In this document: in pieces, positions 1 to 13,300 of the stretch
Numbering within the stretch: position 1 is the first letter of the stretch
How the letters are laid out: every line of letters starts with the position of its first letter
Assembly: GCA_948146395.1 (NCBI GenBank)
Contig: OX411547.1
Coordinates: 62,625,610-62,689,609, forward strand
Direction of reading: 5' to 3'
DNA from: Fragum whitleyi
Taxonomy: Eukaryota > Mollusca > Bivalvia > Cardiida > Cardiidae
DNA: 64,000 bases
Made by a program: the position numbers and the translations under genes
Notes under the pieces: model-generated
Told to the model about the DNA's origin: nothing
The model's database searches: none
What the model saw: only the letters and a program-made list of their open reading frames with translations

Positions 1-225
1 ACATTGGAAATCATTATTGTGTTCATTTTTTTCGAATGAACTTGATAAAGTGTTAAGTAGGTAAAATGATAGCCTTATTCGAAAATTATTTCATTTTTTA
101 ATGTCTTCTTTAATTAATTGGTAAACAAATAGTAAAAACGCCACCACTTCCGATAAAAAAATCATAAGTGATTGTAAGACAGAAAACATAAAAAAATTGA
201 GTAAGAAAAATAATATACCTACTAT

Positions 226-283
226 ACGGTTTGAACTCGTGGTCTCCCGATCAATGGGCAGATGTCTTAACCTCTACACCACC
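226..283 (-). repeat. tRNA-like SINE head
   Basis: Read on the minus strand there is an A-box-like TGGTGTAGAGG (281-271) and a B-box-like GAGTTCAAACC (238-228) at tRNA spacing. The arms do not fold as a good cloverleaf, so this is a tRNA-derived repeat rather than a tRNA gene. The rest of 1-1251 shows only the palindrome at 900-975 and AT-rich sequence. Confidence 0.45.
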
Positions 284-899
284 GATTTGATCAGTATAAT
301 AGCTGCCAGTTAACACTTAATGCGTAAATCTAATTCGGAAATCGTCGATCATCGGGATTTTCCGATTTCTCTCACGGAAAATAAACAGTCTCAGGCGAAA
401 CTAGCCAAGGAATACGTGTAATGAAATTAAGTGGGTATAGGGGTATATTGTGTTATTCTTGTGTCTTTCTGAATCATGTGAAAACGATATTAGCAACAAC
501 TACACAAAACATCACAGCCTATGAACTTGATAATAAATCGAAGTATCGCATTGTTTTATTTTATGCGTAGTGTGAATTTTAAATAAATCGTTTACTATCT
601 CTGATGTTACATTGAACTTCGTAGAAAATAGATGAGTTTTCGTCAAATTCCTGCGTATCTCTTCCATAAAGAAGCACCATTCGGAACACCACTCGGCCAA
701 TCTCACGATCAACCTCGGATGTACATAGACGGACTATTTTTAAAAATTACGGGAAAACCTTAGAAAAACTCGATGACGTCACTTTAAATGGCGTTAGCCC
801 TCGAAACTGTGAGTGAAAACATTTGACGTCGCCAACGCTACTCGTTTAAGTCACTGACGTGAAACCATCGTATCCTCATGTAAATATCTTTAGATTCTT

Positions 900-975
900 A
901 AATAACGGCTGAAAAAATCTTAACTTTTGAGAATGATTCGTCTTTCTCAAAAATTAAGACTTTTCAGCCGTCATT
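900..975. repeat. Fold-back palindrome
   Basis: The arms AACGGCTGAAAA..TCTTAA and TTAAGA.TTTTCAGCCGT face each other around a short loop near 935. The stem is about 30 bp with few mismatches. Confidence 0.7.
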
Positions 976-1251
976 TACTGTAAAAGATATAAATCTACAA
1001 TGCTAGCTTTTCTTACACTGTTTCCGTCAACAAAATGCACGATTTTGCTACATACCCATGAAAGAAGCATATCAATGTCGATATTGCCGAAAACTAATAA
1101 GCTGAGATCGGGATGATCGAGTGGACATCGGAAAAAAATTCGTGTTGCGATCGCGAAAATGACGTGAAGTAAAAAAAAAAGCCAGGAGGAATGGATTTAG
1201 GCAAACTGTTTATTCATCAAAAACTTCGTTTTAAAATTTCTTTTTTTAAAG

Positions 1252-1383
1252 GTCCTGTTTGTCCGAGGAAAGGCCAGGTCGCATTAACGTTCACTCATTG
1301 CAACAATGTTCTGAAATGCCCTGTAGGCTTCACCTGTGAGGGACAAAGTGGCGGGAAAAAGTCATTTGGTTTCTGTTGTCCAG
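1252..1383 (+). CDS. Exon: lustrin-like cysteine-rich module
   Basis: The acceptor is tttttaaag and the donor is gtaggt. The exon has 132 nt with phase 1 at both ends. It encodes a six-cysteine module beginning GPVCPRKGQ, with a CPVGFTC core and ending in CCPG. The spacing C..C..C.....C...CC fits the lustrin cysteine-rich repeat, or the related EB/WAP-like folds, known from molluscan shell-matrix and nematode secreted proteins. It is the first exon of this gene visible here, and its upstream partner lies outside the window. Confidence 0.72.
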
Positions 1384-4300
1384 GTAGGTGTCATTGACGG
1401 ACTTTTGCTATAAGTAGTATATGAAACTCTTTGGTAGTAAACAAACCGACACAGCTAAGACCAATCAGGATCGGCCCATTACGAAATAAGTATACTACCT
1501 ATCTAGAATGAGCCTTCTATTCTACAGTTAGTTACATCGTGCAATTGACTTTCACCTCAATCAAAACCATTCTAAATCGCTCACTCGGCGCTCCATTCAT
1601 TCATTCCAAACACTAACTCAAACTATTCACAAACGCTCGACCCACTGAAAAGTATAGAATCACAACATCATTCAAAATTAATTTTGATAGAGAAAAATCG
1701 TGATTTCACTGACACAATTCAAATTGTTAGCGTCTCATAGGTTCTTGAAGAAATAGGAAGCTATGTATAGAACTTGTATGCTTATTTTATTAAAAGGAGG
1801 TAATCAATACCGCTAATTTTATTCATCCTGAGCAAAATTTGCGATAAAGGATTACCTCCCTTTAAATTCACTCAACACTCGCTCCACACACTCATTCAAT
1901 TTCGTTCCTAAATCATTCCAAATCATTCACCTTATCAAATATCAGGATGTTGTTAACTGTATGTTTCTATATGATAACTTGCGCAATACGGTATCTCGTT
2001 GACCTCTACTGATTCAAATCTCTTTGTCGAGGCCACTTGTGATGACAGAGCCGTTACATGACACGACTGTGTGAGATGTCCGTATGTCCACCAGTCTGAA
2101 TTAGTCGGGACTATTTCTCCTTCATTTAAACATAAATCTAAATTACTATCCTTAATCGCCATTACAGCTCAAGATCAAACACTTAATCAGTTACAACTAT
2201 GAATTATTTTCAAAATGACTAAAGAAATATTTATTCTACATCATGATTAGATTTCCCATTTGAATGATTTAGGACAAGGTCACAAATTAAACTTCCATAA
2301 GTATAATTTGGTATAGCTCCAGATAACTCAAAGTTCATGGTCAAAGCTCAATGTCAATGAAATCACTGAACTTAGCTAGGACATATCTGCTACACAAACT
2401 GATATGTGTTTTTTTTTAAAAAAAAGGCAAACATGACATCTATTTTCGTTAGATGTACTGTGTTAGATATAGTTTTAGATTCTCCAACTGTAAAGCTCTC
2501 GATTATAGATCGAATGCTGACCATTAGCTTTTTCAAATGTGAAGGTGGATTTCAAAATCGATTGATCAAAATTAGATTTTTTAAGAACTTAAAGACTTAT
2601 GTCAAATTTGGTCAATCATTTGCAGACTATATAAGGTTTTATTGAAATAATCATCTAAATGTATTTCCTGGTAGTCCCTCTGATGGTTTTGGTAGAAAAA
2701 AAACGTGTAATCAAATAGCCTTTTCGCTAAATGAATGCATTTTTAACTGTTTATTTTTGTATAGGCCATTGCATTTAAGCTTGAGGTAAAGCAGCAGCAC
2801 TGCGTTCAGGTTTTCAAACGGTGCAAACAGTTTCCCAATTATAACCTGCTTTGCACACAAGTATACCCGCAAAGCAGGGTGTAATCGGAAAACTGTTTGT
2901 GCGTTTCGTGATCTGGAACGCAGGGCTGTTGTTGGTACTCACTTATAAATTATGTGAAGAAAATAAAATCAAATATGTGCGACAAAAAATTTAAGCGTTA
3001 GGCTTCATTAGTTGATCTTTTGGTATTCTTAATTTTAAGTATTTTAACTCTTGTTGAGTGTGAAAAGTTTGAAGCAAGCACTGCAAGGTACAGATGCACA
3101 AAGTACACGTGCAATGGGAGACACAGTGAACAACATCGTGAACTTGACAATCTTAATGATATTGGAATAATCTAGGAATGAAATTGAATGGGCGTGATGA
3201 GTAAGTTTTGAGTGAAATTAAAGGAAAGTAATCCAATATCGCTAATTTTGTTCATCCTGAACAGAATTAGCGATATGTATTACCCCCTTTAAATAAAATA
3301 TGCATACAAGTTCTATAAAGTACTTCCTGTTTCTCCATGGACCAATCAGACACTTGCAATTTCAGTTATGTAAGTCAAATCGAGATATGTACCGCTATAT
3401 TTATTATAAATGTAATTGTTGCTCTGTTTTAAACATTTTTTAGCGTTTTTAAGGGTTTCGGTGAGTGTTTGGGGTGAATGAATTGAGCGATGGTTGAGCG
3501 ATTTAGAAGGGTTTTGATTCAGATGAATGTCAATTTCACGATGTTGTAAACTGTATCAGGTAGCTTTTTATAACGTAACTTGTGATACTTCTTTATATTG
3601 TATGCTGACCATTTGAGTATAACCATCCTAGCGTTCAGGATGCAAAAATATTTTTGCACAAAGATTTGTCATCGATATGATGCTTTGCGAGGCAATTCAC
3701 GCATGATGCGTTTCAAAAACGATGTCGACTTGAACTCGGGGCAGGAGACTTTTCATTCTCTCATTCTACTGACGACGAATATTTATTTTTGACAGACAAG
3801 ACAGTATGTGTAGTGGATGGTGTAGTATACCAACCAGGGGAAGGCTACTACAAGGAATGTAACAAGTGTACTTGTACCGAAGGTGGACTTTCGATTTGTA
3901 CATTGAAAGGATGTCGTAAGTACATAGTTTCTACCATGGGACAGTATCTGCAACTATGCGTACATGTAGTAACCGTTTGTCGTAATTTTCGCCATTCAAG
4001 TAATTATATGTAACACACGTCAGTGTAGCTTTTCGTTTTTTTCCAAGAGTAATCTCAGCTACAATAAGCTTTTTCACTATGAAAATCTCAGAAAAAAAGT
4101 CTACCTTCGTCCGAAAATGTTAAATCATTTCGGCTGAAAAATCTGACATTCAAAATAAACATAGACCGCAAAAATTGTGTGTCTTATGATGCAGGTTGTT
4201 TTGCTGATCAAATTAAAGACTTAACCTTCTACAAAGATCTTTAATGACATCTTCACATAGTTTTATTAATGATTATCTTTCGTTTAACAATACATTTACT

Positions 4301-7300
4301 TGATATTGCTTGACTTTAATGACTACCCCACAGTATACTTTAGCGTTTTGTAATTGTTTACAATATATTTATTTTGGGCCAGAGGCCTGTTACTTTGAAT
4401 AAACTATTGTCTATTGTCTATTGTTTGACCTTTACCCAAAAGGTATTACAGCCCATCAACCACTGTTGAAGGGTCTGTATGAATTCAATGAACGCATATG
4501 GACTGAATGCAGCTTCAGTTTAAAACTTTGGAAATAGTTCACCTTTGTAAACAACGGGATTCAACTGTACATGTACTTGTTTTAATTTGCCAAGTACGTT
4601 TTTCTCCAAATTACATCGATTTCGTATGTATTTTCACATTTCAGCGAAAGGATGCTATGAGAAAGGGACGTATCTTGGTCCGGAAGGTAGGTTTTTCATG
4701 CGTTGAGTGAGAATTGATATTTGGATTGGTGTTTAACGCAAAAGGGACCAAGTGGAAAAGTGACTTCCATAGAGTTATGAACCAATCGGTCATTGTTTTG
4801 TATAGAATATCTATTCCCGGAGGGGGGGGGGGTAGTATTATGACCTTGCCACACATCATTTACTTTTGTGCGCACGAAGTGCTTTGTGTGTTCAACGCAG
4901 TGCTTTCATATCAGTTTGCTGTGTCACGGTAAATTCCAGAAAAATACTCAGATTTATTTAAACACTTACTATTTTATGCTCAAAAATAAACCCTCTGCTT
5001 AAATATTGATTTGTCATTTGAGTGGTCAAGATTAATGTCTTGAACAAACCAGAATTCGAGTTAATTCCTGATCTTGCTCAAGAGTAACTATGCTATGCTA
5101 AAATCAAAGTACTGATAGTACCGAAGGTGAGGGCACTGAATATACGAAACAATACACGAGGTCAATTTTCTGGAATATAACTTTGATCATTTACCTTTTC
5201 CCCTTCATGTAAACAAAATATTTTCTTGCTTATCTCTGCCAAAATCTCTGCTGTGTTAAAGATACATAGCTTTTATATTTGATCTTCAAGGATGACCTTA
5301 CTAAAAGGGAAAAGAAGAAAATGCTGCTACCTTACACTTTCTCCTTTCTCCCTAATATTATCTACCCTTTCTGCTACGAATTTTACTAATTTCCCCACAT
5401 ATTGTATGTTATCTACAACCCTTTAAAATTTGGACCTGTCTAGACATTTGTTGTATTGTAATTAATTAATCTAAATTAGAAAAAAATAAAAGTCTTGTCC
5501 CATCCTTAACCCTTAAACAGACGACAAAATTTTAGACTGGGCTAAATTAAAATAGGTTGCTGACAAAAATCAACATGAGTGTAACTTGATAAATATCACG
5601 GGTAGAAATTAAAAAAGTAATGGGATATGAGTTTATCGTTTTCTTGTGTTCCAAAAGTAAAATACAACTTCTTAATGGAATCCAATTCAATGTAAAAGAA
5701 ATAGCCGACGAGCTTGTGCCCCTAGAATGGCAGCACTACTACGATTGTTGGGCGGAATGATCGAATGAATAAATTGACTGACTAGTAGCAGACCAATCAA
5801 CTCAACTAAAATTATTAAAACGCGAGTTGTTTTCCCTCGCCTGAAAATGCCTTGCTAAAAAAGATTCAAAAATTGGAGTGCATGCCTTAAAATGTCACCT
5901 TGCCTCTTTATAAACCAGGCCTTCGCAGCTTTTAGCGCTTTGATATATTAAATAAGCAATAAGTTAAGTGGGGGTAACCACTTTTTAGACAGAATCAGGA
6001 GAGGTCATTATTTTATAGCAGGAGTCATTTTTTTTTTTAGAAAACTTAATGACCGGAAAAGATATTTCTATGGGTGTCACTTTACAACGTTCGTCCTGAA
6101 CAAAATTTGCGACATAGGATTGCCTCCCATTAAATCCACTCAAAGCTTGCTCCACACACTCGTTCAATTTCATTCCTAAATCATTCCAAAATCATTCATC
6201 TATTAAATTTCACGTTGTTGATAACTGTAAATGTCTCTCTGCCTCTGTCTCTGTCCTGAGACTTCTATGAGATAAGCTGATCTTCAAATGAATCTAGAAT
6301 AGTTTTGTTTTAGGCGAGCCCTATAGGAAACACAAACGCTATTATTCTAGACGAAATTAAGCTCAGCTTGTCTAAAATAAATGAGCGTAATACATTCTTT
6401 TCGTCACTTAAATAACTGTTGCGGTTTTGTGCGTGAAATGAATATTCGAACTTAAAGAAAAACCATTGCAGAATAGCGTCACGTTCGTTTTGATACAGTT
6501 TGTCATTTTACAGAGTAATTTTAAACGTGTTTTACACAAGTTCATATAATATGACCTACGTTGCGCGAGTAATAAACCCCGTTAAATATTTTTTTCGTAC
6601 TCTGTATTCATTACAGTTATAAAAAATGAATGTAAGATAGGATCGTGGAGCAGCGTTAATTTGTTTCCGCGGAAATGACATCATAACGCTTGTAATGACG
6701 TCAATTTACAAACGGCGTTATATGTTTCGCTGAAAATTTTAATCAATGATTTTCAATAGCTTAATTCGATTCATCGCAGAATCATTTTACAAATATAGTA
6801 TATTCGCCTCCATAAAATGCTACAACATGCGACAACAGGATACATGCTATTTTGATACCGCAAATGTAATTGAAGCAATGTATGTTAGATGACTTTAAGA
6901 ACTTAAAATTGTAAAGTATTTAACATCCATTGTAGTTACATTGTTATTCGAAATTTGAGATTACCTTTATATATGTGTACCTAATTATTTCTGTTTCAGG
7001 TAAAATTCCTAATGAGGACCCTTGCCTAGATTGTGTTTGTGTTAAGATAAATGGTCGTTTTGTAGTAAGATGTGCCAGGATAATATGCCCTCCACTATCT
7101 TGTGATCAGCCAATATTTAAAAAGGGAGAATGCTGCGGAATATGCCCAGGTTGATTAATCCTTCTACTAAATTGGGTCCAAATTGTAATGACATGTGAAG
7201 GACAACTAACCGCTTTATTAAGCTGAATTTCAATTTTGTTTCAAAAGAAAACCATTGGGTGCATTTCGACCAGTCTGAGGGAATTTACTAGCCTGTACAA

Positions 7301-10300
7301 AGTTAGCCCTAAGATTTTTGTGTGTTGTGAACAGCTTTAGAATGGTTACAGTAAGTGACATAGTGAAATTGATATTCACCACTATCAAAACCATCCTAAA
7401 TCTCTCATTCAGCGCTCCGTTCATTCATCCAAAACACTCACTCAAACCACTAAAAATACTTAAACCCATTGGACAATATAAAATCAACAACGTCATTTAA
7501 AATAAATTTGAATTGCGAAATTTTGCGATTTCACTGACATAATTCAAATTGTTAGCATCTAATAGGTTCTTGAGGAAATGGGAAGCTATCTAAAGAACTT
7601 GTATGAAGATTTTATTAAAGGGCGGAAATCAATATCGCAAATTTTGTTCATCTTGTACAAATTTTGTCATATGCGATTACCTCCAATTAAATTCACTCAA
7701 ACTCGCTCAACAAACCCATTCAAATCCATTCCTGAATCATTCCAAAATCATTCACCCTGTTTATTTAGCGATGTTGTTAACTTTAAGGGTGCTTTTTGGA
7801 GGGAAAGCATCCAATGTTGCAGGAAACATTGTGCGACAATACTAAAACAGACAAATTGCTTTTTGAAAGGGCCTTTGAAAAGCAACCATAGGCGTAACTA
7901 GGATTTTGAAATTTAGACGCACTCAGAAGGCAACAAACATAGAATATATAGGCTAAAGGCGATTTGTGAACTGTGACAAAAATTGAATGTCCTTTGTCCG
8001 CTCTCATTTTCTTTGATGAATAATCAAAGCATCGTAACTACAGCTTGAATAAGCTGTAGTTTTGGTTTTATGATCAATCATTAACGACATTTTTCGAAAA
8101 AAGGATTTAGTTCCGAATGCATCAGAGGTTGATCGTGAGTTTGGCCGAGTGGCGTTCCGAATGCCGAAATTGTATCTTTCAGCCAAAGGTGCATGTGTAG
8201 TCGGTGATCAAGTGTATCAACCAGGGGAAAGCTACTTTATTGAGTGTAATGGATGTACGTGTAGCAGTAATGGAAACGGATTTTCGATCTGCACTTTGGT
8301 GGCGTGTGGTAAATATGTAATACGTACTTTATGTATTGTTTGAAAAAAAAATCTAACGAGGTTGGGGGAATTGATAATTGTCGATGCTCTGTCGATACAA
8401 TTATAAATTCCCAAAACCGAGTTAGATAATTTTCATACAATAGCCTTAGTACGTATTATATTTAACTTATATTCTCTATTTGTCTTATTTTCGTCGACAT
8501 TTCTAACAGGAATGCAAGTTCCTTTAAAATAACCGCATTACGTCATTGTTTTAAAAGAATCCATGTGATATCATAAAATATATCATAAAGGATGTTATCA
8601 CACGGATATTTGAAGAGTTATAAAAAAATATACGATCTCTATTTAAATTTAGATTTTTATTACATAAAATGTATTTCTCTGTTGTGTCTTTCGAAAGGGA
8701 CAATCCAAATCCTCCAAAATTTTGCATGCTTCCATTAAAATGATTTTGAGAACCTAATTCTGTTATAAAATGAGCTAAAGAACGTCCCAACACACGTTTT
8801 TTTCTCTCTATGTGATTGAATTATGAAGGCATAATGATTGATTATCTGCTTCGAAGCTATCTTTGCATTTGTGAAAAAGAATATTTTCACATTCATAAGA
8901 AAAAAATTGAAAGAATGGTATACTCCAGCAGAATATTGAGCTTCAATTGGAAGTAATTGATAGATTAAGGGGCTTTGGCTCGAGGAATTATCTATTAGAT
9001 GGAATCTCAAATTGTTCGGTGTTATGTTTTTACTGGATACTGTTTATTATGATATAACAATGGTGTTTCTGTCAATTTTATATCTGATGCACAGGAACAT
9101 TCACCTTGTCTGTGTTGTCATATTTCAGAACCTGGTTGTTATGAGAAAGGGGTGCTGATTGCTAGAGAAGGTATGCTTACAGTAAAACGACGGTCCATAG
9201 TTACGTCTACCCTTGTAACATGCCCCCGCATTGATAGTTTATTATTTTGCTTTTCTCTTGACAAACATATGGTCGTTAGGACACCAAATATTGTAGATAC
9301 ATAAAAATGCACATTTTTATAATAATTGTTACAAAGTTGATTTAACTGTCCAAATTATTATGTGCTTTAAACTGACCTCTTAATCAGATAAAGACTACGT
9401 CATTATATAATCTTTATAATTCATTGCAATGCCATGTTGTAGACCTTCATTTGGTCCATCTAGGCTAATCGATCCTGACGGGTAACCAACTAGAAGATCA
9501 TATTAAATCCTAACTACATATTTTGAATAACAGATTCAGTGTACTCTCGAAATTGGAAGACATCATACAAAACTCTATATCAAGCTTTGGCTTTATAGTG
9601 AACCTCGTTTATAATACAGTTAATTACATCGTGAAATTGACATTCACCTCAATCAGGATCATTCCAAATCGCTCACTCAGCGCTCCATTCATTCATTCCA
9701 AACACTCACTCAAACTAGTCAAAAACGCTCAAACCCATTGAAAAATATAGAATAACTGACGTCATTCAAAATAAATCTTGATTGAGAAAAATCGCGATTT
9801 CACTAACATAATTCAAATTATTAGCGTCTCATAGGTTCTTGAAGAAATAGGAAGCCATGTATAAAACTTTAATTTATTTATTATTAAAGGGAGGTAATCA
9901 ATATCGCAAATTTTGTTCATCTTGAACAAAATTTACGATAAAGGATTACCTCCCATTAAATGCACTCAAAACTCGCTCCACACACTCATTCAATTTCATT
10001 CCTAAATCATTCCCAAATCAATCATCTTGTCAATTTCACGATGTTGTTAACTGTAATAGTTTTTGTAATTTTGTAATATATTTTGGGGTCTTAAGGTTAC
10101 AAGCCAACACATCGTGAACTGACATTCATTTCGATCAAAATCATTTAAAATCGCTCACACATCACTTCAATCATTCATTCCAAAACACTCACTCCTACAT
10201 ATATCACTCAAAATGCTCCGAAATTGTAGAAAAAAACCGGTTCGAAATCGTTAAAAAGCTGATCGACATTTTAATAAAATCGATCTAATAATTGCATGAT

Positions 10301-13300
10301 CTTATTGCCTGGTGTTGATTTGAAGTGTCTGATTTTTCCATGATGACACAAAATTAGAAAAGTACGTAGATTTCACTAAAGGGAGGCAATAAATATTTCT
10401 AATTTCGACCAACTTTTTCACAATTTTTCAATATCATTTCAAATTAATTCCAAAATCATTCAGCTTGCCAATTACACTATACATCTTAATGTACGCTTGT
10501 TAGGGTTTTTATAACCCCACAATCATAAGATCAATGTGATATTTTAAGCGTTGTCCGTCTGTTTGTCTTTCCACATGTCTGTCTGCAACACCTCACCGAT
10601 AAAGCTTTGAATTGCCAATTACTTTAATCTTATTCAAGATAAAATGCTATATGGCATGACGATTGATATAATCGATACGCATCTGCAGATACCACTGACG
10701 AGGTCATGTGACAATGGTCAGCTCTAAGCTAAGGTCAAAGTTGTGAAATATTTGATTTTTCGGAAGTATTTGGATTTCACGAAGTGTTTAAATTGTCCCA
10801 GCTTTATCGATTTTACGTTAAAGCCTTGAGTATCGGTATATTCGTTGACTGCTGTTTTTTTTCTATTTCAGGAGAAAGTGTTCCAAATGACGATCCATGT
10901 CTGGATTGTGAATGTTCTAATCTTAACGGTCGCTTCGTAGTTGATTGCGTGAAGAAGGATTGTCCCAGACTTCCTTGCACTGATCCAATATTTGACAAGG
11001 ATAAATGCTGTGGGAGATGTCCAAGTAAGTTTGGTCAACTACATTTAGTGACATCGTGAAGGTGACTGTCATTCCCGTAAAAACTATTCTAAATCGCTCA
11101 CACAGCGCTCGATTCAATCATTCAAAACACTCACTCACATAATCTAAATCTATGAAATTATTCTACGATTTTATTGGCAAGTGTGGAAATTTCAAGTGCC
11201 TGATTTGTACATGAAGATACACAAACATAAAATAACGTATTCTTTTTACATTTTAAAGGGAGGTATAAATATCGCTGATGTTGTTCATCTTGAACAAAAT
11301 AAGTGATATATGGCTACATCTCTTTAATTTCACCCAAAACTCGATCCACACACTCATTCTATTTCATTCCAAAATCATTCCAAAACCATTCATCTTGTCA
11401 ATGCCTCGATGTTCCTAACAGTAGCAGATCGCTGGCCCCGCTTCGTGACATCTGTCATGATACGCTCCTGGTGAATTTACCAAGAAGTAGAATCGAGAGG
11501 GATTAATCTAAATTGTAAGAACTTGTCTCCCAATCGATGCAACATAAATAGGTTTAGTGCGTCGGACAGTCAATCAAGAGATCCTGGGTTTGATCCCCGA
11601 CGCCGGCACTCATCTTTTCCGACTATTTGTCTCCAAACCAAAGGGTTGGTAATCGTAGAAATATGTTGGTAAGCTGGTGGCAAGGAAAGGTTGCAGTGGT
11701 TTATACTGGTGTGAAAAATACCAGGAATCAATTGTAATGTGCTCCCATCGCCTCGATAAATTTGAAAGATTGTTGAAAGCGGCGTAAAACCCAATTTAAA
11801 CCAAATCTTTTCCAACCAGAGCCTTGTGATGTGGACGGTGTCTTGTACAAATCTGGAGAGTCCTTCTATATAGAATGTAATGGATGTCGATGTTTTGATG
11901 GAGTATCTGGCTGCACTAGAAAGGGCTGTCGTGAGTATTATATTATATGGTCAAGGTGCGAGCTGCAAGGAGCGAGTTTTGGGTGATATAAAAGGGAGGT
12001 AATACAATAACTCTAATTTTGTCATAGTTAATAAATCAGCGATATTTATTCCCCCCTTTAGTAGTAAGAAACATCGTAAAATTGACAAGTTGAATCTTAT
12101 TGAATGAATTTGGAATTATATTAAAAGAGCATGTGCAGAGAGTTTTGAATGAAATTTTAGAGAGGTTATATCGCTTATTTTGTCCTTAAAAAAATCTGCG
12201 TACTTTTCTTATTGTTTGTTAGCACGGTTCTATCAGCCGCTTTAAAATCAACAACAGCTAATAAAATCGTGCAATTATTCGACCTATTTAACTGAAAAGT
12301 CAGTCTGTTTGATAACGATATTGATTTGTTATTAACCATTTAGGAGCGTTATAAAGCGATTGGAGGGGACTGTTTGGAATTATTGATTGGAGCGCTGGGA
12401 GTGTGTTTTAATAGTTTTGATCGAGATAAAAGTCAATTTCACCATGTGGTTAAATGTAGTAAAAGACTTCGACAGAAATTCGATTAATTATTTTCATCTT
12501 GTGTCGTTTAGAGGCAAAACAAGAGATAAATGATGACCTGAGATGTTATAATGTTTATCATTTTTTCCTCAACACAATCAATTATGTGTGGAACTTCATT
12601 GCTCAAGAAATAATTTGTAACTAGAAATAAGCAACTGGGCTTTTTCCCCTTCGTTTTTTTATCAATAGCCTTTAACGGTACTGTTAAAGTAGTTTCATTC
12701 GATTTTCACACAAATCCTCCCTTACAACAAGGGAATCACCCTGTTTCAAGACAATCAGAAAATCATTGTGGGATTTATCAAGTAAACGAGAAAATTTTGA
12801 GTGGAAATCCATACGGCAATTTTCTTTGTGTTTTCGACGGATCTACAGTCATTCCCAAAAGGAACATTTCCTTTGCTGCTTCAATCATCTCGTAAAAGTT
12901 TCAAGGCAACTCGAAAGTATTTGTGGGTTTAATCGCCAAAGCGAGAATTGTATATGAATACCAATTCGCTATGGCTTTTCTGGCCGTCTGTCAGTACTAA
13001 CAGGTGACTAGGATAAAAATCATTATTGTTTTAGTATGAAAACTTGGGAAAAAACAAAAATCTAGACGTATCGTTTCTGGTTTTAAACATAACATGGCTG
13101 TTGCTTTCCGAAGTTTTATAATATGACCTACATCGCGAGAGAGAAATAATCCCGTTGAATGTTTTTGATTTCACACAGGTGTTATTGTACTAGTGGAATA
13201 ATTATGCAAATGAGCTAGTAACGTAAACATATAGCAATGCTATATTTTCTTTGGGAAAATGATGCCATATTGCATTTGCTGGCGTCATTATGAAAATGGC

